Origin: Methylobacterium sp. E-065
Lineage (GTDB): Bacteria; Pseudomonadota; Alphaproteobacteria; Rhizobiales; Beijerinckiaceae
Direction of reading: 5' to 3'
Assembly: GCF_022829605.1 (NCBI RefSeq)
Contig: NZ_JAKSYD010000016.1
Location: 33,337 to 97,336 of the forward strand
DNA length: 64,000 nucleotides
Below the pieces are notes generated by a model. The model was not told the DNA's origin and ran no database searches. It saw nothing but the letters and a program-made list of their open reading frames with translations. Within the stretch, counting starts at the first letter, position 1. The number at the start of each line of letters is the position of its first letter. Both the position numbers and the translations under genes were made by a program. Shown in pieces: positions 27,113 to 36,725 of the stretch.

Positions 27113-27985
27113 TCAGCGCAGGAAGGTCGGCGCCACCCACCAATCCGGATGGGCAGCGCGCAGGCTCGCGGCCGCCCGCACCGCCCCGCGCCGATCGGCG
27201 AACAGCGCGAACACCGTCGCGCCGGAGCCCGACATCCGCGCGAGCCGACAGCCTTGGTTGCGCAGGGCCGCCAGAACGGTCCCGATCACCGGCGCCACCG
27301 TGAGGGCCGGCGGCTCCAGATCGTTGCGCGCCGGACCGATGGCCGCCACGAGGGCGTCGTCACCGAGCCCCTGGCCGATCACGGGATGCTCCGCCCCAGG
27401 CAGGCTCTGCCCGACGGCGAGGCCCAGCGCCTTGAACACCGGCGCCGTCGGCACCGGGACGCCGGGATTGATCAGCACCGCAGGCAGCAGTGCGAGATCG
27501 AGCGGCGCACCGATCTGCTCGCCGACGCCGCGCATCATCCGGGCCCGCGGATCCAGGCAGACCGGCACGTCGGCCCCCGTCTCCCGCGCCGCCGCGACGA
27601 CGGCCGCGTCGTCGCGCGACAGTCCGTTGAGACGCGCAAGCAGGCGCAACGCCGCGGCGGCGTCGGACGAGCCCCCGCCAATTCCGGCCGCCACCGGGAG
27701 GCGCTTGGTCAGGTGGAAGGCGCCCGTGCGAAGACCCGGCACGCGTGCCGCAAGGTGGCGCGCCGCGCGCAGGACGAGGTTGTCGCCGGTGGGACCGGCC
27801 GGCCCGGCGGTCGGACCCGAAACGGTCAGCCCGAGGGGCGCGGTGGGATCGAGGGTCAGTCGGTCGGCGGTGCCCGCGAAGGCCACAAGGCTCTCCAACG
27901 CGTGGTAGCCGTCATCCGCCCGCCGCCCGAGGATGTGGAGCGTCAGGTTGACCTTGGCGGGGGCGCGGTCTGCAAGCAGGGGCAC
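27113..27985 (-). CDS. ispE: 4-diphosphocytidyl-2-C-methyl-D-erythritol kinase
   Basis: 290 residues of the GHMP kinase family: N-terminal [24 protein letters not shown] loop [21 protein letters not shown] (~88) and C-terminal [14 protein letters not shown]. Catalyses the ATP-dependent 2-phosphorylation step of the non-mevalonate isoprenoid pathway. All catalytic motifs are intact and length is normal. Converges with the ClC-linked gene. Confidence 0.96.
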   Translation of the reverse strand: MPLLADRAPAKVNLTLHILGRRADDGYHALESLVAFAGTADRLTLDPTAPLGLTVSGPTAGPAGPTGDNLVLRAARHLAARVPGLRTGAFHLTKRLPVAAGIGGGSSDAAAALRLLARLNGLSRDDAAVVAAARETGADVPVCLDPRARMMRGVGEQIGAPLDLALLPAVLINPGVPVPTAPVFKALGLAVGQSLPGAEHPVIGQGLGDDALVAAIGPARNDLEPPALTVAPVIGTVLAALRNQGCRLARMSGSGATVFALFADRRGAVRAAASLRAAHPDWWVAPTFLR

Positions 27986-28051
27986 GGGATCTCGAATGGG
28001 TCGCTGCGGAATGGAGCGACGCTCTACAGCTTGGAAGCCGAGAACAACAGC

Positions 28052-29287
28052 TCAGCCGAGATCCCCATGCGGCCGGTACGGCAGTGCATCGCCTGGGCGA
28101 ATCTCCGTCAGGTCCTCGGCGAGTTCGACCAGCCCGTCGCTCGCCGACAGGCCGGTGAGCGCCCCCCCCGGCACGAGAATGGCCTCGGGCATTCCGGCCT
28201 CGCCGGGGCGCAGGCACACCCGCAGGTACTCCCGCCGGCCGGCGCGTTTCTGCAGGGCGAAGCCGCTGCGCACGGTGAGCGCCGGCGTCGCATCCTCCGT
28301 CCCGGAAAGATGCAGGACCATGGGCTTGAGCACCGCAAGCGCGGTCACGTAGGCGGCGGCCGGGTTGCCCGGCAGCCCGATGAATGGCGTGCCCGCCACC
28401 GTTCCGAGCGCGACCGGACGGCCCGGCTTGATCGCGAGGCGCCAGAGCGTGAGCGATCCGGAGGCCTCAACGGCGGCACGGACGTGATCCTCCTCCCCGA
28501 CAGAGACGCCCCCCGAGGTCAGGATCAGGTCGTGCTCGGCAGCGGCCGCCGCGAGGCGGTCGCGCACCTGCCCGGGCACATCACGCAGGATGCCGAGATC
28601 GTGGGGGTCGGCGCCGAGCCGCCGCAGCAGCGCGGCGAGCATCGGCCGGTTGGCATCGTGGATGCCGGCGGGTGGCAAGGGCTCGCCCGACGGCGTCAGC
28701 TCGTCGCCTGTGGAGAACAGCGCGACCCGCAGAGGTACACGCAGGCGCAGATCGGGGCGCCCGAGCGCGGCGGCGAGCGCCAGATGCCGCGGCCCGAGCC
28801 GGGTCCCGGCGGGGATCGCACGGGTGCCGCGTGCGATGTCCTCGCCGGCTCGACGCCGATTGGCGCCCGGCGCGAGCTCCGCGGGCAGGCGCACGATCTG
28901 GCCGTCGAGTTGAACGTCCTCCTGCATGGCCACGGTATCGGTGCCCGGGGGCATCGGTGCCCCGGTGAAGATCCGCACCGCGCGGCCCATTCCGGTTTCG
29001 GCCGGCGCATGGCCAGCCGGCACCCGACCGCCGAGGGGCAGGCTGTCCGCTCCAGGGGCAAGATCGGCGGCCCGGAAGGCGTAGCCGTCCACTGCGGCGT
29101 TGTCGAAGGGCGGCAGGTCGAGGGGCGCGATCAGATCCTCGGCGAGAATCCGACCGTCTGCGCCCGCCAGCGGCACGGTCTCGATGCCGGCGAGCACCGG
29201 AAGGCGCGCCCGGATCAGCGCCACCGCATCGGCGACCCGCAGGGGTGCGGGCGGCGTCTCGAAGCAATCGGAACTCAGGCGACCCAT
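28052..29287 (-). CDS. moeA: Molybdopterin molybdotransferase
   Basis: 411 residues. Motifs: DLPPFDNAAVDGYAFRA (~58), TSGGVSVGEEDHVRAA (~250) and FIGLPGNPAAAYV (~295), followed by the small C-terminal barrel domain. MoeA inserts molybdate into adenylated molybdopterin. The YdeP-type molybdoenzyme at 52 kb is a likely customer. Starts as MGRLSSDC; no closely spaced partner gene. Confidence 0.95.
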   Translation of the reverse strand: MGRLSSDCFETPPAPLRVADAVALIRARLPVLAGIETVPLAGADGRILAEDLIAPLDLPPFDNAAVDGYAFRAADLAPGADSLPLGGRVPAGHAPAETGMGRAVRIFTGAPMPPGTDTVAMQEDVQLDGQIVRLPAELAPGANRRRAGEDIARGTRAIPAGTRLGPRHLALAAALGRPDLRLRVPLRVALFSTGDELTPSGEPLPPAGIHDANRPMLAALLRRLGADPHDLGILRDVPGQVRDRLAAAAAEHDLILTSGGVSVGEEDHVRAAVEASGSLTLWRLAIKPGRPVALGTVAGTPFIGLPGNPAAAYVTALAVLKPMVLHLSGTEDATPALTVRSGFALQKRAGRREYLRVCLRPGEAGMPEAILVPGGALTGLSASDGLVELAEDLTEIRPGDALPYRPHGDLG

Positions 29288-29444
29288 GATGGCACGGGAT
29301 CAGGCTGGGGCAGGCGGGTCGGCACGGGGCGGCCTCGCGGGCGGTGGTAGGCCGGCTTGCGACATCGGGATCGCGCGATCAAGCCCCGAGCGACGGCGCG
29401 AATCATCGCTCGCACGGGTCCGATCCGCTACGACCCGGTTCGCC

Positions 29445-30590
29445 ATGCCCGAGCCCGCTCTGCCAACCGCCCAGGAACTTCCCTGCCAGCGCCACCTGTT
29501 CGAGGTGCCGGAGGCGGTCAGCTACCTCGATGCGGCGGCGTGGTCGCCGCTGCCGCTTTGCGTGCGCGCCGCCGGCGAGACCGGCCTCCTGACCAAGAGC
29601 CGACCCTGGGACCATCCGCGTGAGGCAATTCCCGCTCAGGTCGAGCGAGCTCGGGCCGCGGCGGCCCGGCTGATCGGAGCCGAATCGGACGATGTCGCGA
29701 TCGTCGGCGCAGTCAGCCAAGCCATGGCAATAGCCGCGCGCAACCTCGCGCCGATCCCCGGCGGCCGCCTGCTGCGGGTGGCCGACGAATTTCCGTCCCT
29801 GCGCTTCGCCTTCGACCGGCTGGCTGCCGCACAGGGGCTCACCGTGGAGGAGGTCGTGCGTCCCCCGGATGGCAACTGGACCGCCGCGCTGCTCGCCGCA
29901 ATCGCGCGCCCGGGCGCACCGCCGCTCGCGCTCGCCACTCTGACCCCGCTGCACTGGACCGACGGAAGCCTGATCGACCTCGACCGCCTCGCGCCCGCAG
30001 TCCACGCGACCGGTGCGGCCCTGGTGATCGATGCGACGCAGGCGGTCGGTGCCATCCCGGTGGATGTGGCCCGCTGGCGGCCCGATTTCCTGGCGTTCCC
30101 GACCTACAAATGGGCGCTGGGACCCTACGGCCTCGCCTTCCTGTACGCGGCGCCGCACCGGCAGGACGGCACGGCGCTCGACGAGCATGTCGGCAACCGC
30201 CCGGCGGCTGTTGGCGCGCGGCGCTACGATCGAGGCGAGCTCAACGATCCCGTGGCGCTCCCGATGGCCTCAGCCGGGCTGGAGCTGATCGCCAGCTGGG
30301 GCGTGCCGGTCGTCGCCGCTCGCCTGCGCGGGCTGACGGACCGGCTTGCGGATGCGCTCGATGTGCTCGGTCTCGAGATTGCACCGCGAAACCTGCGGGC
30401 GCCCCACATTCTTGGATTGCGGCGGCCAGGTGGGCTGCCTGCCGGATTTATCGAAGGCCTGCGCCGCGACGGGGTCTTCGCGAGCGTACGCGCCGGGGCT
30501 CTGCGGCTGAGCCCCCATGTCTGGGTCAACGACGACGACCTCGCCCGGTGCGTCGCGGCGATCCGGAACGGCCTCGGCGGCGCAGCGTAG
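29445..30590 (+). CDS. Class V aminotransferase-fold PLP enzyme
   Basis: 381 residues from the ATG at 29445. PLP lysine in FLAFPTYKWALGPYGLAFLY, preceded by ALVIDATQAVGAIPVD (the Asp binding the pyridine nitrogen). Resembles kynureninase, cysteine desulfurase and isopenicillin-epimerase-like members. No Cys loop typical of NifS/SufS desulfurases is visible, so desulfurase activity is unlikely. The substrate is unknown. It is monocistronic and converges on the acetyltransferase gene 8 bp away. Confidence 0.85.
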   Translation: MPEPALPTAQELPCQRHLFEVPEAVSYLDAAAWSPLPLCVRAAGETGLLTKSRPWDHPREAIPAQVERARAAAARLIGAESDDVAIVGAVSQAMAIAARNLAPIPGGRLLRVADEFPSLRFAFDRLAAAQGLTVEEVVRPPDGNWTAALLAAIARPGAPPLALATLTPLHWTDGSLIDLDRLAPAVHATGAALVIDATQAVGAIPVDVARWRPDFLAFPTYKWALGPYGLAFLYAAPHRQDGTALDEHVGNRPAAVGARRYDRGELNDPVALPMASAGLELIASWGVPVVAARLRGLTDRLADALDVLGLEIAPRNLRAPHILGLRRPGGLPAGFIEGLRRDGVFASVRAGALRLSPHVWVNDDDLARCVAAIRNGLGGAA

Positions 30591-30598
30591 CGCGACGG

Positions 30599-31729
30599 TC
30601 AGGCCGCGATCTCCGCCGCGGGGGCCTGCCCGGCCGCGTCCGCTCGCTTGCCGAAGCGTCGGCGCCACGCGTGCTGCGCCCGGTCCACGAGCTGCGCCGC
30701 CGTGCCCTGCGGCGTGCGCGCGCCCGTCATCGAGGCCAGGGTCAGGACCTCGGTGCCGAACCGGCTCTTGAAGCCCTCGTCACCGCAGAGGAAATCCACC
30801 GTGTGCAGCCCGCGATCAATCGACCACATGATGTAGTCCATCATCAGCACCATGCCGGGCGAGGCGCGCTCGACCTCCGGATCGTAGGTGGTGACGAAGG
30901 CCATCATCGCGCCGGCCTGGACGAAGTTGATCGACACGGCCACAACGGCGCCGCCGCATTCCAGCACGAAGGCGTGCAGCAAGCCTGCCTCGGCGAGTAC
31001 CTGGACCATGGCGGGCAACGCTTCGGACCCCGCGTCGTAGAAGGCAGTGGAGGCGAGGCCGTGGCGCTCGAGCCAAGCCCGCTTGAAGGTGGTCAGCCGG
31101 TCGAGCACCGGCCCGAGGGGCTCGTCCGGTCCGAGCAGGCGGAAAACGAGGGGGCCGCGTTCGCGCAAGGCTTTCTGGCCGCGCCGGTAGTTCTGCCGGG
31201 TCTTTTTCGACTGCGCGTCGAACCACGCCTGTCCGGTGGTCCACGAGCCGCGCACCCGCCAATTCGCCTCGTCGCGGTGGTTCAGGTGCAGCCGAACCCC
31301 GCCACCCTCCGGCTGGAGCAGCGTCCGAGCCACCGCGTCCGGCAGGAGCCGGTTGAGATAGGCGAGATCGAAACCGCCGGCCCGCCCGGCGTAAAGCCAC
31401 ATCCGCCGGACGAGGTCACGGTCGGTCCGGTCGGCGAGCAGTGCATCGCCGAAATCCGAGCAGTCCTTGGCGGCCCATTCGAGCACGCGGAACCCCATCC
31501 GGCGCACGGTAGCGAGCGGCAGCACGCCGACGAGATCGTCGCCCCGCCACGCCAACACGACGGCGAGCGCCCGGCGCTCCCGGTCGGGTGCGCTCGCCCA
31601 CCACGCGGAAACCCAGGCGTGGCTCTGGAAGACCAGCGCGCCGCTCGCCTTCCACAGCGCCGTCCAGGCGGGCCCGACCTCCGCCAGCCGCCCGGCGGTG
31701 CGGATGGTCTCGAAACGCTCGGTCGCCAT
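30599..31729 (-). CDS. CelD/BcsL-like GNAT acetyltransferase
   Basis: 376 residues. N-terminal WTALWKASGALVFQSHAWVSAWW and the C-terminal acetyltransferase_6 domain (QSKKTRQNYRRGQKALRERG, then ALVVAVSINFVQAG-type core and MVLMMDYIMWSIDRGLHTVDF) identify the FemAB/CelD superfamily found in exopolysaccharide and cellulose loci. Proposed to acylate surface glycans or lipids. Lies 2 bp after the sterol-desaturase-family gene and so shares its transcript. Confidence 0.82.
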   Translation of the reverse strand: MATERFETIRTAGRLAEVGPAWTALWKASGALVFQSHAWVSAWWASAPDRERRALAVVLAWRGDDLVGVLPLATVRRMGFRVLEWAAKDCSDFGDALLADRTDRDLVRRMWLYAGRAGGFDLAYLNRLLPDAVARTLLQPEGGGVRLHLNHRDEANWRVRGSWTTGQAWFDAQSKKTRQNYRRGQKALRERGPLVFRLLGPDEPLGPVLDRLTTFKRAWLERHGLASTAFYDAGSEALPAMVQVLAEAGLLHAFVLECGGAVVAVSINFVQAGAMMAFVTTYDPEVERASPGMVLMMDYIMWSIDRGLHTVDFLCGDEGFKSRFGTEVLTLASMTGARTPQGTAAQLVDRAQHAWRRRFGKRADAAGQAPAAEIAA

Positions 31730-31731
31730 GC

Positions 31732-32721
31732 TCAGGCCCCCGACCGCGGCTGGGCCGGCACGCCGCGCAGGCGTCGCACCTGTCGCGCGATCCGCCGGCC
31801 CATCTTCTTCAACGGCAGCACGTAGAGCCCCGACAGGGACTGGTAATCGGCGACGTCCCGGTCGACGAGGCCGAACTTGAAATCCTCATTGGGCTTCGGG
31901 ATGCAGAGGGTACCGAACACCCGGTCCCAGAACGAGAACAGCAGGCCGAAATTCTTGTCGTAATGCTCCGGCGCCGTGGAGTGGTGGAGCTGGTGCCAGT
32001 GCGGGCACAGGATGATCGTGTTGAGCCGCCCGAACGAAATCTTGAAATGGGTGTGACGCACGAAGTCCATCATCAGGATGTTGCGCATGATGTAGACGTT
32101 GATGCCGAACACAGTCAGCTCGACCGGGTTCAGCGCCAGCAGGCTCCAGATCCCGAAACAGATCCCGGGGATCACGCCGTCCCAGGCGCGGTTCATCAGC
32201 TCGTCCAGGGGATGGACGCGGTCCTTGGTGATCCCGACCATCACCTCGGCCGAGTGGTGGACCTTATGGAGCTCCCACAGGAACGGGTAGCGGTGCTGGG
32301 CCGTGTGGTAGAGGTAGTAGGACAGATCGTAGGCCAGCAGCATCGTGGCGGTGAATACCACCACGGTAACCGGACCGGGCTCGCCGAGGATCGGCTGATC
32401 GATCCCGAACAGCGCGCCCAGCACCCGGTTGGTGGCGTAGCCGACCGCGACCACGAAGGTCACGCCTGCCGGGATCAGCAGGAACGGCATGATTGCCTTG
32501 CGGGTGACGTAGAACAGCAGGTCCGCCCGAGCGGAGGGATGGGTCATCACCTCCCGCGGTAGCGCAAATTCGAAGAACTCGGCGAACGAGTACTTTTCGG
32601 CCGTGCGCAGATAGGCGATCAGGGCGCAGATCAGCGCCGTCGCGAACAGCAGGCCAGCGGCGAGTAGGTTCTCACCCGAGAGCTTCGCGGCGATCCGCTG
32701 AATGAAATCGGCGACATCCAT
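31732..32721 (-). CDS. Sterol desaturase/fatty acid hydroxylase family membrane protein
   Basis: 329 residues from ATG 32721 (the longer frame to 32814 adds a hydrophilic, unconserved stretch). Four or more helices and the three His clusters of the di-iron site: YLYHTAQHRY, LHKVHHSAE and HWHQLHHSTAPEHYD. Enzymes of this family hydroxylate or desaturate sterols, carotenoids or fatty acids using O2 in the membrane. Its place among glycosyltransferases and an acetyltransferase suggests a lipid-linked glycan or hopanoid modification, but the substrate is unknown. Confidence 0.88.
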   Translation of the reverse strand: MDVADFIQRIAAKLSGENLLAAGLLFATALICALIAYLRTAEKYSFAEFFEFALPREVMTHPSARADLLFYVTRKAIMPFLLIPAGVTFVVAVGYATNRVLGALFGIDQPILGEPGPVTVVVFTATMLLAYDLSYYLYHTAQHRYPFLWELHKVHHSAEVMVGITKDRVHPLDELMNRAWDGVIPGICFGIWSLLALNPVELTVFGINVYIMRNILMMDFVRHTHFKISFGRLNTIILCPHWHQLHHSTAPEHYDKNFGLLFSFWDRVFGTLCIPKPNEDFKFGLVDRDVADYQSLSGLYVLPLKKMGRRIARQVRRLRGVPAQPRSGA

Positions 32722-32846
32722 GTCTACGCGTTTCCTTCGGCCGATCGAGCCCGATCCATCAGCGCACCGTTCGGAGACTGTCGGTTCGAGGTCAGTGTCG
32801 GTGGCTCGCTCCACACAGAGTGCGTAGCCTTTGGACTATTTTGCCT

Positions 32847-32861
32847 GACAGACCGTCTGTC
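32847..32861. promoter_or_regulatory. Palindrome GACAGAC-C-GTCTGTC (TetR-like operator)
   Basis: Perfect 7-bp arms around one central base, ~126 bp before the sterol-desaturase-family start. The AGAC-N-GTCT pattern is common for TetR-family operators, but no TetR gene is in the window. Confidence 0.45.
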
Positions 32862-32954
32862 GGACATTGGTTTTAAATGCGGATCGGTACCTTGAACGCC
32901 ATGCGACGCGATCTCCGATCCTGTTCCGCCCCTGATGCCTTCACGCATCCCGGC

Positions 32955-34214
32955 TTAGCCGCCCGGGACAACCGGACGTCCTCGCCTCCCCGCTCGCCGC
33001 AGGGTCGCCTGCACCGCGGCGTCGATGCCCTCGGCCGCGGACGCTTCCGAGAACAGCGCCTCGTAGCGCGCCCGTGCCGCTTGTCCGAAGCCGCGCCAAG
33101 CCGCCGGATCGCCGATCATGCCGGCGAGTGCCTGCGTGATCGGTTCGGGGCCGCCGGGCGGAACGATCCACCCCGTCCGCCCGTCTTCGACGACCTCCGG
33201 GAGCCCGCCGACCGCCGTCACCAGCGGCGGAACGCCGTACGCCATGGCCTCGATCGCCACCCGGCCGAGGGATTCCGGGCGCTGCGACGGCATGGTCACC
33301 ACGTCGGCCCAACGGTAGAGGGCGTCCGGATCGGCCACGAACGGTTCGCGGGTGACCTGCTTCGACAGGCCGGCTGCCGCGATCCGCTCCACCACGCCGC
33401 GTTCGCGCGCCGCGTCCTCGAAGGCGCTTCCGACGATGCGCAGTTCGATCCGCCGCCGCAGCGCCTCGGGCAGCGCGGCCACGGCTTCGATCAGAACGTC
33501 CTGTCCCTTGATCGGGCTGATGCGCCCCAGCATCAGTACCCGCAGCGGGCGGCTGCCGTCATACCCGCCCCGGCTCATCGCGGCCGGTGCGGCGATGCCG
33601 TTGTAGACCACCTGGGCGCCGACCCCCGCCGACAGCGGGTAGGCCCGGGCGGTAGCGTGCGAGTTGAACACCACGTCGGCCCCGCTCCAGCGGATCAGCC
33701 CGCGCAGGACCTTCAACACGGCGCCTTCCGGGATCTCGTGGATGTGGACGATGCTCCGCCCGGGAAGAAGCCGCGCGGCGAGCAGGTAATCAGCCACCAC
33801 GGTCGTGTTGATATAGACGAGGTCGCTGCCGCGAATCCGCCAGAGCGCGCGAAGAACTGCGATCGGCAGGGTAAACGGGGCGACGATGCAGCGCCGCGCC
33901 AAATTCTTGCGCCGCAGGATCCACAGCGGCTCGATCACGACGCGGCTGGCGAAGGGTTCCAAGGCCGGCACGAGCGGCCCATGGCGCGGCAGGATCACGT
34001 CGATCCGAGCGGACGGATGGGCGGCACGGAGGGTGCGGACCGTCTCGATGAAGCAGCGGTCCGATCCGTAGAGCTCGAAACCCTGATGCACGCAGGTAAT
34101 CGTCAGCGCGGGCGCGCCTCGCGCTCCGGCGGCTACCGGAACACCTTGCTCGTCTGCCAGTACGGCGGCGACGGTATGCAATATCGAATCCTCTACCGTT
34201 GGATTAACTGTCAA
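32955..34214 (-). CDS. Glycosyltransferase family 4
   Basis: 419 residues, GT-B fold. N-terminal acceptor domain starts ITCVHQGFELYGSDRCFIETVRTL; donor domain has VLMLGRISPIKGQDVLIEA (~235), FVADPDALYRWADVVTMPSQRPESLGRVAIEAMAYGVP (contains the GT4 E-x7-E motif) and TAVGGLPEVVEDGRTGW. Adds a sugar from a nucleotide donor to a growing glycan at the cytoplasmic face. It is the first gene of the minus arm of the divergent locus; its start faces the plus-strand transferase across 91 bp. Confidence 0.9.
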   Translation of the reverse strand: MTVNPTVEDSILHTVAAVLADEQGVPVAAGARGAPALTITCVHQGFELYGSDRCFIETVRTLRAAHPSARIDVILPRHGPLVPALEPFASRVVIEPLWILRRKNLARRCIVAPFTLPIAVLRALWRIRGSDLVYINTTVVADYLLAARLLPGRSIVHIHEIPEGAVLKVLRGLIRWSGADVVFNSHATARAYPLSAGVGAQVVYNGIAAPAAMSRGGYDGSRPLRVLMLGRISPIKGQDVLIEAVAALPEALRRRIELRIVGSAFEDAARERGVVERIAAAGLSKQVTREPFVADPDALYRWADVVTMPSQRPESLGRVAIEAMAYGVPPLVTAVGGLPEVVEDGRTGWIVPPGGPEPITQALAGMIGDPAAWRGFGQAARARYEALFSEASAAEGIDAAVQATLRRAGRRGRPVVPGG

Positions 34215-34271
34215 TGGACTGGAAAACCGAAGGTTGATATTTCATTGGGTCGCTTGGCGGGCATGTCCTCT

Positions 34272-34277
34272 TATAAT
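34272..34277 (+). promoter_or_regulatory. TATAAT -10 element in divergent promoter region
   Basis: A perfect TATAAT in a 91-bp AT-rich spacer between two divergent glycosyltransferase genes, 29 bp before the plus-strand ATG. No good -35 at 17 bp was found, so an activator or another sigma partner may be needed. Confidence 0.4.
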
Positions 34278-34305
34278 ATAAACGCCGTCCTTGGAAGGAA
34301 GGACA

Positions 34306-35484
34306 ATGCCGAACCGCGTACCCGCAGTGCTTATTTTAGGAACGCGTGGGATCCCGGCTGCACATGGCGGGTTCGAAACTTTTGCTGAGCGGCTCGCCCG
34401 TTACCTCGCAGTTCGTGGCTGGTGCGTCGGCGTCTATTGCCAGCGGGAGGTCGAGCGGGTCGGCACGCGGATCTCGTCGCGGGTCTGGAACGGGATCGAG
34501 CTGATCACCGTGGAGGTCGGCCTGAAGGGCCCGGCCGCGACCCTGGCCTTCGACGCGTTCTGCGCCTGGGATGCGGCCCGGCGCGGCGGCGTCTGCCTCG
34601 TGCTCGGCTACAACGGCGCGGCCTTCCTGCCCTATCTGCGCGCCTGCGGCGGGCGGATCCTGACCAACATGGACGGGATCGAATGGCGCCGCCCGAAATG
34701 GTCGCGGCCCATCCGGGCGTACTTCTACGTCAGCGAGTGGATCGCCGCGTGGTCCTCGCACCAGCTCGTCGCCGACCATCCGGCCATCGCCGACCACTTG
34801 GCCACGCGGCGCCCGCGCCGGGCCATCACGACGATCCCCTACGGGGGCGACCCGCCGCCCGACGAGATCACGCCACCGCCGCTCGGGCTGGAGGCCGGGC
34901 GCTATCTCGTGTCGATCGCCCGCATCGAACCCGACAACAACATCCTGACGATCGTCGAAGCGTTCTCGCGCCGACCCCGGGGTGTCCGCCTCGTGGTGCT
35001 CGGGACCATGAGCGTGCACAACCGCTATCATCGCGCCGTCGAGGAGGCCGCCTCCCCGGAGGTGCTGTTTCCCGGCGCCATCTACGAGCCCGATCAGGTC
35101 CAGGCCCTGCGGGTCCATGCGTTGGCCTACCTTCACGGTCACACGGTTGGCGGCACCAACCCATCGCTGGTCGAGGCCCTGTGGGCGGGCAACGCGGTGA
35201 TCGCCCACGCCAACCCGTTCAATCGAGGAACCGCCGGCGAGGCGCAGTTCTACTTCGAAGGCGTCGACTCCTGTGCCGTCGCGATCGAGCGGGTTCTCGC
35301 TGAACCGGAGGCGGTCGCGCGTGCCCGCGCGGCGGCCCGGCGGCGTGCCGAGGATTTCCGATGGGGCGACGTGCTGGCCGCCTATGAGGACGAGGTGCGG
35401 CGGGTCGGAGGTTATCCCCCGGCGGAGCGCGTCAAGGTGCCGTTCGCCGAGCCGATCGGTGCCACGGCCGGCGCGAGCGGATGA
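34306..35484 (+). CDS. Glycosyltransferase with DUF1972 N-terminus (rhamnosyltransferase-like)
   Basis: 392 residues from ATG 34306, which follows GGAAGGA at 4-5 bases. The N-terminal ILGTRGIPAAHGGFETFAERLA is the DUF1972 signature; the C-terminal half is a GT4 donor domain (SIARIEPDNNILTIVEAF, then HGHTVGGTNPSLVEALWAGNAVIAH). Related enzymes transfer rhamnose or glucose in exopolysaccharide synthesis. Its stop overlaps the start of the GH5 gene (ATGA), so both are translated together. Confidence 0.88.
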   Translation: MPNRVPAVLILGTRGIPAAHGGFETFAERLARYLAVRGWCVGVYCQREVERVGTRISSRVWNGIELITVEVGLKGPAATLAFDAFCAWDAARRGGVCLVLGYNGAAFLPYLRACGGRILTNMDGIEWRRPKWSRPIRAYFYVSEWIAAWSSHQLVADHPAIADHLATRRPRRAITTIPYGGDPPPDEITPPPLGLEAGRYLVSIARIEPDNNILTIVEAFSRRPRGVRLVVLGTMSVHNRYHRAVEEAASPEVLFPGAIYEPDQVQALRVHALAYLHGHTVGGTNPSLVEALWAGNAVIAHANPFNRGTAGEAQFYFEGVDSCAVAIERVLAEPEAVARARAAARRRAEDFRWGDVLAAYEDEVRRVGGYPPAERVKVPFAEPIGATAGASG

Positions 35485-36725
35485 GGGCCAGTCGCCGGAG
35501 GCTGCTCGCGGGCGGCCTCGCCGCATTGGGTGCGCAGGCGGTGCCGGCCCGAAGCGCCGTCACGCCGATCCCGCTGCGCCGGGGCATCGCGCTCTGGCCC
35601 TGGTTCTCGCTTACCACGGAATATCCGGCCCCGCGCAGCGACTACGCTTGGCCGCCGTTCCAGGCGGATCGCCCTGTCCCGACCCAGGCCGACCTGATGC
35701 GGCTAGCCGCCCTCGGCTTCGATTTCGCGCGGCTGCCGCTCGATCCCGGCCCGTTCGTGGCCTTCACGGGAACCCGCCGGGCCGAACTCCTCGGCAGCCT
35801 GTCGGCGGCGATGGATGCGGTGTTGGCGGCCGGCCTGCGCGTCGTTCTGAACGTTCAGGCGAATGCAGCGACCCATCACTACACGCCGGAGGCCTTCTAC
35901 GGCACAGATCGGGCGCCGCTGTTTCCGGCCTACCGGGATCTCGTCGCCGAACTGGCCCGCCTGTGTGACCGCAAGGGGGTCGACCGGGTGGCGCTGGAGC
36001 CGGTCAACGAGCCGCCGCAGGCCTGCGGTGCCGTCGCGTGGAATCGCATTCAGGAGAGACTTCTGACCACGGCGCGGGCGGCGGCGCCAGCGCTCACCCT
36101 GGTGGCGACGGGCTCATGCGGCAGCCTCGTCGCCGGCCTGACGGCCCTCGACCCGGCGCCGCTCGCGCGATTTGCACCCCTGCTCTACACCTTCCACTTC
36201 TACGAGCCGTATCTGTTCTCGCATCAGGGGGCGACCTGGCTCACCGAGGAGCCGTTCTATCGCTGGCTCAACGCCGTGCCATGGCCGGGAACACGCGCGC
36301 GCATGCCAGAGACGCTGAAGGCGGTATCGGCCCGCATGGAGGCCGACCGGTCGGTTGCGCAGCCCGAGAAGGTTCGCGACCTTGCGGTGATCGAAGCGAA
36401 GCTGCGCGAGTACGGCGATGCCGAGCCTGGCCCCGCCTTCCTCGCCGCCGCCATGGAGCCAGTTGCGACCTGGGCCGACCTCTACGGGATCCCGCGCCGG
36501 AACGTGCTGATGGGCGAGTTCGGAGCCCTGCGCACCGACGCCCGCTACACCGCCGCGCGGCCCCTCGACCGGGCCGCCTATCTCCGCGACGTGCGGCTGA
36601 CGGCGGAGCGGGCGGGATTTGGGTGGTCGTTCTGGAACCTGTTCGACGGGCTCGGTCTGATGGATGATGCGCACGCGGTCGATCCCGCCCTGGTGCCTGC
36701 TTTGGACCTCAAGGCCGTCCCGTAG
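35481..36725 (+). CDS. Tat-exported glycoside hydrolase family 5-like enzyme
   Basis: 414 residues. Twin-arginine-like leader RASRRRLLAGGLAALGAQ suggests periplasmic export in folded form. TIM-barrel motifs: FARLPLDPGPF, VALEPVNEPPQ (acid/base Glu in NEP, ~176) and NVLMGEFGAL (nucleophile Glu, ~340). GH5 members cut beta-glucans or mannans. Coupled to a glycosyltransferase gene, it is probably an editing or release hydrolase for the local polysaccharide, like BcsZ in cellulose loci. Confidence 0.88.
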   Translation: MRASRRRLLAGGLAALGAQAVPARSAVTPIPLRRGIALWPWFSLTTEYPAPRSDYAWPPFQADRPVPTQADLMRLAALGFDFARLPLDPGPFVAFTGTRRAELLGSLSAAMDAVLAAGLRVVLNVQANAATHHYTPEAFYGTDRAPLFPAYRDLVAELARLCDRKGVDRVALEPVNEPPQACGAVAWNRIQERLLTTARAAAPALTLVATGSCGSLVAGLTALDPAPLARFAPLLYTFHFYEPYLFSHQGATWLTEEPFYRWLNAVPWPGTRARMPETLKAVSARMEADRSVAQPEKVRDLAVIEAKLREYGDAEPGPAFLAAAMEPVATWADLYGIPRRNVLMGEFGALRTDARYTAARPLDRAAYLRDVRLTAERAGFGWSFWNLFDGLGLMDDAHAVDPALVPALDLKAVP

